A DNA stretch of 64,000 nucleotides from Pleodorina starrii (Eukaryota > Chlorophyta > Chlorophyceae > Chlamydomonadales > Volvocaceae). Every line of letters begins with the position of its first letter. Positions within the stretch are counted from its first letter, which is position 1. The stretch lies in contig BRXU01000061.1 in the NCBI GenBank assembly GCA_030267565.1, forward strand, positions 1 to 64,000. The letters run 5' to 3'. Under the pieces are notes generated by a model that saw only the letters and a list, made by a program, of their open reading frames with translations, had not been told where the DNA came from and did not search any database. A program made the position numbers and the translations under genes. This document shows positions 26,693 through 33,859 of this stretch, in pieces.

Positions 26693-29600
26693 GGAAGGGG
26701 GGGGGTCGTCCTAAGCGGCCCGATGCGGAGCGGATCCAAGGAATGTCGGTGGTATATCGAAAGGACAAGCCAGCCAGCCAGAACCCCAACAAACCTCCAC
26801 CCTAAGCACATACACCCACACTCTCTCCCACCCCCCCTCCCCTCCCCCCCCCGACCCACCGCCTCCTCCCGGGTGAACGTGTGCATCTCCCAAAGCGTGT
26901 CAGGCACACTGTAGCGCTTAGTCAGCACCAACCGAAACGCTTCGTCGTACAGTACGTCCTCATCCGCCGCCAACGCATTCCGCAGCACGCCGTGGATCGC
27001 CGCCCCGCCGCCCGAGGCGGTGGCGGTGGCGCCGGTGGCGGCGGCGGCGGAGCCGCCGCCGCCGCCGCTGAGCACGACGGCTTCGCCGCCGCCGCCGGCG
27101 GCGGCGGCGGCAACGGGCGTCGGCGGCAGCGTGCTGTCTCCCCCTACCCCTCCTCCCGCCGCCGCTACTGCCGCCGCCACCGCCATGCCCGTTTTACGCG
27201 CCCTCAGCGCCCGGGCCGCGTCCTTGGCCCGACCCGACAGTGCAGCCAGGTAAGAGCCGGTGGGCAGGTGGCGGATGCGCAGCTGGCAGCCGTGGGTGAG
27301 GGGCATGCCGGGCCAGAAGCCCTGCAGAGCCGGAAAACAAACAAACAAAGCGTGGTCAGGTGAGGTCAGTCCCTGGCGCAAAGAGGGAAAGAGAGGGAGG
27401 AAAGAAGGGTTCGCTCGTCGCAACGTTGAGCGCGAATGCCCCTGCCTCCTCGTGCGGCCAGTAAGCATGCGGTCCCTCACCCCCCCAGTCCCCTCCCCTC
27501 CCCTCCCCCCCCTCCCTCCCCCCCCAGTCCTCCCCTCCCCCCCAGTCCCTCCCCCCCCTCCCTCACCCCCTCGACCACCAGCTCCAGCCGCCAGGTGTCC
27601 GGTCCCCCGATGCGGTTGGGGTCGGACCGGGTGAGGGGGCTCTGGAAGTAGAGGTACTTGTCGTTCACTGCCCCCAACACATTGATGTACACCGTGTTAG
27701 CAACCAGGTCCTGGGGGGGAGGGGGGGGGTAGGGGGAGGAGAGGGAGGAGAGGGAGGAGGGAAGGGGATATAGCGGTGAATTGGGTCAGTCAGGTACGGA
27801 GTGAGGGACACGAGAGGGGGGGAGGAGCGCGCCCCCCCCCCACACACACACATACACAACACGTCCCCCCGCGTTCCCCTCCCCCCCGTTCCCCTCCCCC
27901 TCAGAAAAAACACGCACACATAAATATACATACAAACACCCCCCCTCCCGCGCAGTTCCCCCACCCCCTACATGCCGCAAACACAGCCACACGGACCCCG
28001 GCGACAACACGCACCGCACCCAGGCGCGCTCACCCCCCCCCTCCACATACACATACACACCCACCCACCCCACCTGTATCGCCACGGTGTTTAGGCCGCA
28101 CAGGCGGTCCCGCATGCCCGGCATCACCCGCTCGTGTACGGCAAAGGGGAGGACCTTGAAGGAGGTCACATCGGGGGAGGCGCACACCTAGCGGGGAGGG
28201 GTGGGGGAGGAAGGGGAGGAAGGTTGGAAAGGGCGTGTGTGTATGTGTGTGTGTGCGCGCGGAGGTGTCTGGGCGTGCTTCCCTGATGCCCTGGCCTCAT
28301 GCGCTCATGTATCATCTCCGGTGCAGTACAGTGCACCAACGGCCAGCAGCCGGGTTGCCCCTGGGCTCCGCTCAGTCTCCTCAAGCCTTCTAAAGGCGCC
28401 CCCCACCCATGCACACTGTGACAACCACCACAACCACCTCCGCATCAAAGGATGTCGCTAAACCCCCATAAAACCCCTTCCCCCCAGCGCTCCCCCTTCC
28501 CCTCCTTCCCCCTTCCTGCATGTTCCCACCCTCCCCAACACACACACCAAGGCGCACGCGCATTCACAGGCGCACACGCCGATACCCACACCCCAATACA
28601 CACACAAACACGAGAAAAATACTCTCATTCACACAGGCACACGCAAACACACAAACACGCAAAACACAAACACACATACACACACACGCAAAACAAACAA
28701 ACACGCAAAACAAACAAACACGCACCCCCCCACACACACACGCTCCCGCGCCCTCACCTCCTTTGATGACGTGACGTAGGGGTGTCGATCCACCGGCAAC
28801 ATGGCTGGGTCCCAGATGTCTCCCGCACTCACGTGCAGTCCGTTGCCGCTAAAGGCCAGTCCCTTGAACGCCACCACCTCACCGGGCACCAGCCGAGCGC
28901 CCTCGGGCTTGGTGCGGTAGCCCGAAAACACACCGAACCAGGAGCCCTCCTGGCCGCCCTCCTCCAACACAACCTTGAGGGCACCCCTCTCCACATCGGC
29001 GGCGGTGCGCTTGATGGTCACAAACTTGCCCGTGGACACGTGACGAAGCTGAACCACCTGTGTATTTGTGTGGAGGGGGGACGGGGGGGGGGCATTGTGT
29101 GAGGGCATAGCGTGTGTGTGAGGGGGGGCCGGGGGCGAGGGGTGGGGAGGGGACAGGGGGAGGGTGTGTGTGTTGGGGGATCGTGAGCGTGTGTGTATGT
29201 GTATGTGTGGGCTTGCGGGCCGGGCCCGCTCGAACCCCGCCCCCTCCTCCCCAAAGGCACGTACTCGGCCTGTGCCGTACACTACAGTACGGCAGCGGCT
29301 CTTACCTGGCCGTACAGTACGGACTCTCCAACGACCTGGCGGAATTCGTTGTAGTTGGTTCGTTTCTCCCGCTGGTAGGCGTTGAAGAGGGAGATCAGTT
29401 TGTGGCGGACCTTGGGTTTTATGGAGGGCAGAGAAGACAGGTGCTCCTCATAGGAGCTGAAGGGGACAACAAGAAGGAGGAGGAGGGGGGATGGAGGATA
29501 CGGTTATATTAAACAAGGGATTAATATACACAGGTTAAGGACCAGTCGGCCCCTCCCCCCTCCACCTCACACCCTCGCCCCCTCCGCCTTCCCTCCCCTC

Positions 29601-31485
29601 CGCCTCCCCTCCCTTCCCCTCCATATAATCTATAGCCTCTCTTCCCCCTCTCCGCCCACCCCCACCCCCCCCCTCTCCACCCACCCACCCAAGTGAGTCC
29701 GACGCCAGCGCCTCCTCGGGCACCACCCCATGTCGGGTCAGCTCAAGCAGCAGTGACTTCTTCTGAGTGTACTGAAACTTCTTGGTTACCTGGGGGGGGG
29801 GGGGGAGGTTGAGGGGGAGAGGTGGACGGAGGAGGCAGCGGCGGTCCCGAGGTCAACCACACGCAGCCACTCCACCACTCCAGTCAAACTCGGTGTTGGG
29901 TGCAACCCGCTGTGAAAGGGGCAACGCAGCAGCCGCGGCCGCACACTCCACCCCTGTGCTCCCTTCCCCTTCCCGAGGGTGCAGATCCCCCTTCCCTTCC
30001 CCCGCCGGCACCGCCTCTCCCCTCCCTCGCCCTCCCCAGTGTCTTCCTCCCTCCCTTGTCCCTTCCCTCCTCTTCCTTCCCCCCCTTCCCTCCCCCACTC
30101 TCCTTTCCCTCTCCCTCCTCGCCCATTCCGACCACGTGAGCCGCATCTTCCCCCTCCCACACATCCCCTCCCCACCGGCGGGGGACCACTCGCGTAACCC
30201 CCCGCGTGCGCCCACACTGCCGCGCCGCCCTTCCCCCCCCCCCGCCCCTTCCCCCCTCCAAGACCCAGCCCTCATTGGGCCCACCTAGCCCTCCCCTCCC
30301 AACGCCGGTGACTGCCACAAACCAGACCTCTCTTAAAAACCCCACCGGCGACACGCCCCCCTCGTCCCCCTCCGCCGCCCCCCCGTTTCCCCCCTCTCAC
30401 CTCAAAGAGGCAGTCCCGGAGGTCCGGGGGGCAGTCCGCGCCCTCCGACAGCTCCTCCGTCCGTACCTGCCGTACACAAGCAGCAAGGAAGGGGTAAACG
30501 CGGCCTGTCTGCGTGCGTGTCCGTGTGCTCTTTTTTGGGGGGGATCCTCCACGGATATGATAGGATATCGGATCGGCGGGAGCAGATGGGGGTTAAGGTA
30601 AGGGGGCGGGCCAAACCTCCGAATCAGCCGCCCGAATTTCGAATTCCTGATGGGGGTATATTCGGTGACTCGGCTCCGGGGCGGGGGCTCTGGGGCGGCT
30701 CCGTCACTGCGCCGCTGCCGAGTGCCGACCCGACCCCACCCGAGCAGATCAGGTGAGGGCCCAGCACCACCACACCCCATCCCGGGGCGATCACTCCCCA
30801 GAGTCCTGCTGGCATGAACCGCCGTACACGTCTCGCCGATCCCCCCCCACACACACATTTACACACATCCCGACCCCACCCCAGAGCCCAAACGCGAGCA
30901 CCGCCCCCCCCGGGACACCGCCACAGGACCCAAGGACCCCACCCCACCCACACCCCACTCCCTCCCGCTGCTCGGCTTCAAGCCCGGCTGGCTGCGCCCT
31001 GGGTACGACCAAGCTAAGCGATGCGTATGTGTAAAGCTGTATATGTGCTCCTGGGCGAGGGGGAGGGGAAGGGCGCGCTGCCCTTGAGCGGCATCGACGT
31101 CATCGGCGCTGCCCTGGACCGCCCACAGCAGCAGCAGCAGTCCCAGGCGCACCTCCCGCCTCCCTCCCTCCCCGCTGCGCCCGCCTCCCCCAACGAACCC
31201 AACGAACAAACAGACGGACGGACGGACGCGGATGCAGCAAGCCGAGACGGAAGGGTGGCCGGGGAGGTGCGCGGATGCAGCAGACCGGGAGGCGGCACCG
31301 GGCCGCCGCATCAGCCAACCAACCAACCAACCAACCGCCGCTGCTTTCCGCCGCCCCCTGCACCGGGCAGTCGTACATACCTGGGGTGTCGTGCGGTCAT
31401 GGGCGCTCACGAAGGCTTGCTTGCCGTCCGTCTTCAGGTATATTGTGTCGCCGTATTTCAGGCAACGCGTCGCGAGGTCCTCCAT
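2474..31485 (-). CDS. Inositol 1,4,5-trisphosphate receptor-type Ca2+ release channel (about 52 exons)
   Basis: Reading the minus strand and splicing at consensus GT/AG sites gives 52 exons totalling 10,230 nt (3,409 codons plus stop), with all codon phases matching. Known family order is visible: N-terminal InsP3-binding/suppressor region, MIR repeats, RIH domains, a long helical solenoid, the RIH-associated domain, six-segment channel domain and a C-terminal zinc-binding tail. The central exons (about residues 1,545-1,835) resemble IP3 receptors rather than ryanodine receptors, and SPRY and EF-hand modules of ryanodine receptors were not seen. In animals such channels release Ca2+ from ER-type stores on InsP3 binding, and homologues are known in green algae. 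The protein is longer than animal IP3Rs (about 2,700) mainly through Gly/Ala/acidic low-complexity inserts. The ATG at 31485 is the first Met of the conserved N terminus. Introns hold most of the 29 kb. Confidence 0.92.
5748..11226 (-). CDS. IP3R exons 37-46: disordered insert and RIH-associated domain
   Basis: Exons: 10492-11226, 10045-10210, 9511-9599, 8946-9035, 8386-8573, 7935-8121, 7328-7468, 6740-6874, 6100-6225, 5748-5804 (residues about 2,310-2,947). Exon 37 (735 nt) encodes some 245 residues that are mostly Gly/Ala/Arg with an acidic EEEEEETEGEEE patch, so it is probably disordered. Exons 40-41 carry LFVQEMVQ followed by GPCFSNQQSLAATNFLASC, which matches the GPC...NQ motif of the RIH-associated domain. 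Exons 44-45 (YVEINWKGQLVEPCFFKLTP and following) match the linker just before the channel. Confidence 0.86.
5851..5880 (+). repeat. Dispersed intronic element A (short copy)
   Basis: GTTATCCACG, an inserted GGGG, then TATAGGCCGGAG. This is a truncated member of the element A family, in the intron between IP3R exons 45 and 46. Confidence 0.6.
6357..6530. repeat. 18-bp minisatellite in an IP3R intron
   Basis: About nine copies of an 18-bp unit close to GTGGGACGAGCAGCGGGT, the last five or six nearly perfect, inside the intron between exons 44 and 45 (6226-6739). The unit length is a multiple of three, so every frame stays open, which explains the repetitive frames here. It is not coding. Confidence 0.9.
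6938..7002 (+). repeat. Dispersed intronic element A
   Basis: Longer copy of element A in the IP3R intron 6875-7327: CCACGTATAGGCGGGAGC, then GTGAACGGTAGCGTATCAGA and AGAATCCTTCCCGTCTGCGA. The tail matches the 15352 and 46741 copies. Confidence 0.75.
8846..8872 (-). repeat. Dispersed intronic element B (short copy, reverse)
   Basis: CTCCGCTGCGGCATCTTCTT followed by TATTACC, the reverse complement of the element B core, in the intron between IP3R exons 40 and 41. Confidence 0.6.
9091..9150 (+). repeat. Dispersed intronic element A
   Basis: TTATCCACGTATAAGCCGGA, then GCCCGTGAACGGTAAAGTAA and CAGAGGAAGGCCGTC, in the intron 9036-9510 of the IP3R gene. Confidence 0.8.
9689..9748 (+). repeat. Dispersed intronic element B (full-length copy)
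   Basis: TAAAAAATGATACCGCAGCG, then GAGACGGAGACGGCGTTAGC and GAACGGACCCCGAACCCAGC, in the intron 9600-10044. This copy and those at 58561 and 57782 (reverse) share about 55 bp. Confidence 0.82.
10275..10400. repeat. Short tandem repeats (GTTTCGGAGC / GGTTTCGGAACAAAGTA) in an intron
   Basis: Two copies of a GGAGCGGAGGGAGTTTC unit, then three of GGTTTCGGAACAAAGTA, a related 15-17 bp motif, lie in the intron between exons 37 and 38. No role is visible. Confidence 0.8.
11707..21514 (-). CDS. IP3R exons 19-36: central helical solenoid
   Basis: Exons: 21435-21514, 20920-21117, 20422-20585, 19807-20002, 19335-19482, 18685-18951, 18312-18434, 17740-17904, 17391-17490, 16600-17000, 15924-16295, 15161-15338, 14775-14862, 14096-14498, 13318-13610, 12669-12858, 11982-12174, 11707-11783 (residues about 1,098-2,309). 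Exons 27-29 are the most diagnostic. GNPIKRNQMVAMQLI, then SYHTACTHLLADCCFGKEPE, then YWRLLQHCYFATDTDNTKV correspond in order to the IP3R stretch before the regulatory loop. Most remaining exons are amphipathic helices with Gly- or Ala-rich inserts (exons 24, 28, 29, 32). The borders of exons 31, 36 and other short ones rest on splice consensus and phase only. Confidence 0.85.
13213..13256. repeat. Interstitial telomere-like tract
   Basis: Degenerate copies of CCCTAAAA (CACCCTAAAAACCTTAAAAC, CCTAAACCCTTAAAACCCC) lie within the IP3R intron 12859-13317. This matches the TTTTAGGG telomere unit known in Chlamydomonas-type algae. An (AACC)n microsatellite is in the same intron at about 12999-13030. 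Confidence 0.6.
13655..13691 (+). repeat. Dispersed intronic element A (short copy)
   Basis: TTATCCACGTATAGGTCGGG followed by GCCCGTAAACGGTAAGGG in the intron 13611-14095 of the IP3R gene. Confidence 0.75.
14602..14640 (+). repeat. Dispersed intronic element B (diverged)
   Basis: CAAAGAAACAAAGATACCGC, then AGCCAAGGGATGGAGACC, in the intron 14499-14774 of the IP3R gene. Confidence 0.55.
15352..15454 (+). repeat. Dispersed intronic element A (longest forward copy)
   Basis: ATATCCACGTATAGGCCGGA, GCCCGTGAACGGTAAGGTAA, CAGAAGAATTCCGTCGTATC, TGCAAAAGAACAGCGAGGTA and AGCTGGCAAAACAGCAGG in order, about 100 bp, in the intron 15339-15923. The distal part aligns with the reverse-oriented copy in TraB intron 1, which defines the element at about 100 bp. 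Confidence 0.82.
17071..17086 (+). repeat. Element A fragment
   Basis: TTATCCACGTATAGGG only, in the intron between IP3R exons 27 and 28. The same intron holds a CTGCTACCG-type minisatellite at about 17130-17200. Confidence 0.55.
17989..18019 (+). repeat. Element A (short copy)
   Basis: CTATCCACGTATAGGCCGGA followed by GCCCGTGAGCGG in the intron 17905-18311 of the IP3R gene. Confidence 0.75.
18991..19036 (+). repeat. Dispersed intronic element B
   Basis: TATAAAGAAAAAATCGCAGC, then GGAGAAGGAGACGGCGTTAG and CGAGGG, in the intron 18952-19334 of the IP3R gene. Confidence 0.72.
20072..20110 (+). repeat. Dispersed intronic element B (short copy)
   Basis: GTTAATATTAAGAAGATGCC followed by GCAGCGAAGGGACGAGCGG in the intron 20003-20421 of the IP3R gene. 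Confidence 0.6.
20190..20412. repeat. Long polypyrimidine/polypurine tract in an IP3R intron
   Basis: About 220 bp of almost pure C/T on the plus strand with CCTCCT, CCCCTT and CCGCCT periodicities, so purine-only on the coding strand, at the 5' end of the intron downstream of exon 21. The trinucleotide periodicity opens frames of poly-Pro, poly-Gly or poly-Arg on both strands, which are not genes. Confidence 0.85.
21727..26404 (-). CDS. IP3R exons 9-18: first RIH region
   Basis: Exons: 26294-26404, 25980-26069, 25524-25643, 25153-25305, 24506-24648, 23815-24088, 23371-23503, 22954-23033, 22430-22660, 21727-22239 (residues about 482-1,097). Exon 13 starts NLLRELGLIDLLVSYMEAAR, the helical signature that opens RIH (RyR/IP3R homology) domains. 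Exon 14 has ILQLCCQANERNQAYLSKY, the usual N-rich RIH motif, and ends NFLRQICGTRERPMPNSQ. Exon 18 begins LRALYVDIEPYQPL and then carries a long Ser/Gly/Asn-rich loop before returning to helices. All junction codons are consistent in phase, for example SHR across the exon 13/14 junction. Confidence 0.87.
24155..24217 (+). repeat. Dispersed intronic element A
   Basis: TTATCCACGGGGGTATAGGC, then CGGAGCCCGTGAACGGTAAA and GTAACAGAAGAAGGCCGTC, in the intron 24089-24505 of the IP3R gene. It shares the GGGG insertion with the 5851 copy. Confidence 0.8.
26163..26242 (+). repeat. Element A fragment plus element B fragment
   Basis: TATCCACGTATAGGCCGGGG at 26163 is followed, some 40 bp later, by TGAAATAAAACAACGCACCG and CAGCGGAGGGACG, so A and B cores sit close together in the same intron (26070-26293). 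Confidence 0.6.
26491..26520 (+). repeat. Dispersed intronic element C
   Basis: GGGTAATTAGAACGGCCCGG in the IP3R intron 26405-26859. The same core is found in TraB intron 2 (47563) and in the golgin-like gene (58242). Confidence 0.75.
26860..31485 (-). CDS. IP3R exons 1-8: N-terminal ligand-binding region and MIR domains
   Basis: Exons in transcription order: 31381-31485, 30401-30466, 29689-29789, 29306-29456, 28758-29057, 28074-28187, 27567-27710, 26860-27321 (residues about 1-481). Exon 1 opens MEDLATRCLKYGDTIYLKTD, like the start of the IP3R suppressor domain. Exon 2 ends RDCLFE, matching the RDCLF-type motif of the family. The exon 4/5 junction gives SVLYGQ followed by VVQLRHVSTGKFVTIKR, the classic first MIR repeat. 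A second MIR-type motif, RIRHLPTGSYLAALSG, lies in exon 8. Exon 8 also carries a long Ala/Gly insert not expected from animal homologues. Whether the InsP3-coordinating basic residues are kept cannot be judged without an alignment. Confidence 0.88.
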
Positions 31486-32279
31486 GATGGGCCCGCCAGC
31501 GCTGACTCAGCTTCCGCTGAGCTCTTGCGTGCCCAAGCGATGGGCTTGGAGGGCTGGAGCGGCAAGCGACGCCGCGGCAATCGGTGTCTGTGGTGCCTAG
31601 ATTTTGCGTTGAGCGGTCAACATCCGCGTCGGCCTGGGGCGCGCCTGCTAGGCTGTGGGCTGCCCAACGCAGACCGACATGTTGGTGTGGACTTGAAGTG
31701 TGAGCGCCCAGTCAGACAGATGCTTAGATAACAGACTTCAACTTGAGGGCCTCCCTTCTTTCTTGTCTGGGGATCTAGTGTGAACGCGACGACGCCAACA
31801 ACTATATGGTCCAACCCCCTCGACCGCGGCTGGAGCAGAGGGCCTGGCAGGCGTGCCGCTTGTGGAAAATACTAAGGCGTGGTAAATCGATAGAAGCCAA
31901 TGTGTGTCGAGTGCCCTCCCTTAGGACGCGAGACGACTTACAAGTGTAAGGCCCTCCGTTAAGTCGCACAGTAAGGTTGGGTAAACACAACATGCAGCAT
32001 AGTGATGAGCAGATATGAATATAGCAGGTTTGTGTAGCGGACGTCTCAAGAGAAGCACTTTCGTCGGCCGTACGTTTTCTCTGCTTGCAGACGCCTCAAC
32101 GCCCCGACATCTGTCTATTGGCCAGAAAACGACAACGTAGCTCCGATATCGACGGCATTTACCAAGAATACGTCCTCGAACGCTGAAGAAAACAGGCTGC
32201 ACTTGCGATCTTGCTGCACTCTACCTTAGGCTGCCAGCCCGCGATATTTCGCGTGGGCCCTCGAGGCCCGAGTAGCAGG
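31486..32279. promoter_or_regulatory. Divergent promoter region of IP3R (minus) and SmD1 (plus)
   Basis: The 794 bp between the two start codons hold no convincing gene. GC content drops compared with the intron-rich flank and low-complexity tracts vanish. I could not pick out a TATA box with confidence. Both 5' UTRs and both promoters must lie here by position, because the genes are transcribed away from each other. Confidence 0.5.
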
Positions 32280-33058
32280 ATGGTGAAGCTCGTTCGGTGA
32301 GCACAAACCAGCAGGGCAAAGTGCCATCGTAAGATTGGTGTGTCGTTGACTGCGGCCGGCCCCTGCAGCTTTTTGATGAAGCTGGCGAATGAGACGGTAC
32401 AAATAGAGCTTAAAAATGGAACTGTCATCCAAGGAACCATTGCAGGTGCGTTGAAGGCGCCAGCCGTGCTCCATTCACGCGCTTCTGGGGTTCCGGCGCT
32501 TATAATGGGCATGACATTTGTATGACGAATGGAGCGCGTAGCTGGTGGCTTTTAGATTAACAACTGGGAGCCCTGGTCACGTTTGGCGCCGCCTGTTAAC
32601 ATGCAGGAGTTGACATCGCTATGAACACTCACCTGAAAGCCGTAAAGCTGACACCCCGGGGCAAAAACCCCGTCAGCATGGACCACCTGAGCGTCCGCGG
32701 CAACAACATTCGGTACTATATCCTGCCGGACAGCTTGAACCTGGACACGCTGCTTGTGGATATCGACAAGCCCAAGCAGCGCCCGACCAAAGTCCGGACA
32801 GGTGGGAGACCTGCGCCAGACACCGGTTTTTAACCCTCAACAGGCACCCTGTTCGTGCATGCCGGACAGCAGGTTGATGCGTGCAGGGTGCTGAAACCCC
32901 GCGCTGTGTGTGAACTGCAGTGCGTCCTGCTGCTACGTATCCTAATCATACTAACGCACTTTCACACGTTTTGCCAATGGTCGTAAATCCCCCCCCCCGC
33001 AGCTGTCGGGAGAGGTCGTGGCCGGGGTCGCGGCCGTGGACGCGGGCGTGCCCGGTAA
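32280..33058 (+). CDS. SMD1: Small nuclear ribonucleoprotein SmD1
   Basis: Four exons: 32280-32296, 32369-32445, 32607-32801, 33003-33058, giving 114 residues. SmD1 is one of seven Sm proteins that form the ring on U1, U2, U4 and U5 snRNAs during spliceosome assembly. Sm1 motif residues are visible in exon 2 ([18 protein letters not shown]), and the Sm2 block [15 protein letters not shown] is in exon 3. The last exon encodes a Gly-Arg dipeptide tail, the arginine-methylation tail known for SmD1. The start MVKLVRFLMKL matches the conserved N terminus of the family, and length is close to the animal protein (119). All splice phases fit. A TGTAA at 33334-33338 is a plausible poly(A) signal about 280 nt past the stop. 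Confidence 0.97.
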
Positions 33059-33859
33059 TCCAAGTGCTGGTCGTTATCGGCCGGGCATTGCGGCGGGACT
33101 GCGAGAACGCTCTTGCCACTCGCTGTCGGTCGTCATTTTGCGTGGTGTAAGCGTGTTTCGTGGTTGGGTTGGCATGGAAAGGGATTATATGGGAAGCAAC
33201 GGAAAAGGGCATGACGCAAGGGTTTCTTACCCGAAATGCGGGGCTCATGTAAGCACCCGATTTCGATGGTGTGTGATCGGTGCGGAGCACATCTCAGCGT
33301 TCGGTGCGGGGCACACTTCAGCGTTGATCAGTGTGTAAGGATTTGGCTCAATCTCTGCGAGTCCTCGGAGCGCTCATCCCGTGCCAATTACGCCTGCCGC
33401 AAACTAATTCATCTCATTTCTAGCGCAGCATCACAACCTGTACGACGAAAAGTAATTGACACGCAGCTTAACAATCACAAGTTGCGGACCTGGCACCACA
33501 TCATATCCATGCAGTCTTAAAAGCGAGCGACCGCAGATAGCTCATCCACTCATGCAGCAAATCAAAACGCACGTCGTAAAAAGCTGTACTGGACCATAAA
33601 CTACAAGCATAAGGGACGCCTCGCGCGAGCGCGACCAGCACGTTAAGACACACCCTGTACTGCGCGAAACCCGGCCAGCAGCTGCTGGTTAAGCTCCCAA
33701 ACACGCCCACTCGTACGCTGTCCTGCGCGCCCCCCCAATCCAGGCCTATTTATTAACGCATATACGCCGGCCATTGCCTTGTATTTCAGCGCTTCCCAGG
33801 ACTCGTGCTCAGAGAACCGGTGACCGCCGCCATCGTTCATGCTCTCCCCATTTGCGCCC
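33059..33859. other. Convergent 3' flank between SmD1 and the kinase gene
   Basis: About 800 bp of non-repetitive sequence containing the 3' UTRs of both convergent genes. A reading frame on the minus strand upstream of 33643 (…HESWEALKYKAMAGVYALIN…) looks mildly protein-like. It sits directly downstream of the last kinase exon but is out of phase with it, so it is noted here rather than added to the kinase. Confidence 0.45.

Noticed and set aside
29118..29282. Start of the IP3R first MIR exon further upstream, at an internal Met
   Set aside because: The frame upstream of 29057 is low complexity and ends at a clear CACAG acceptor. The conserved SVLYGQ immediately before VVQLRHV is supplied by the preceding exon at 29306-29456.
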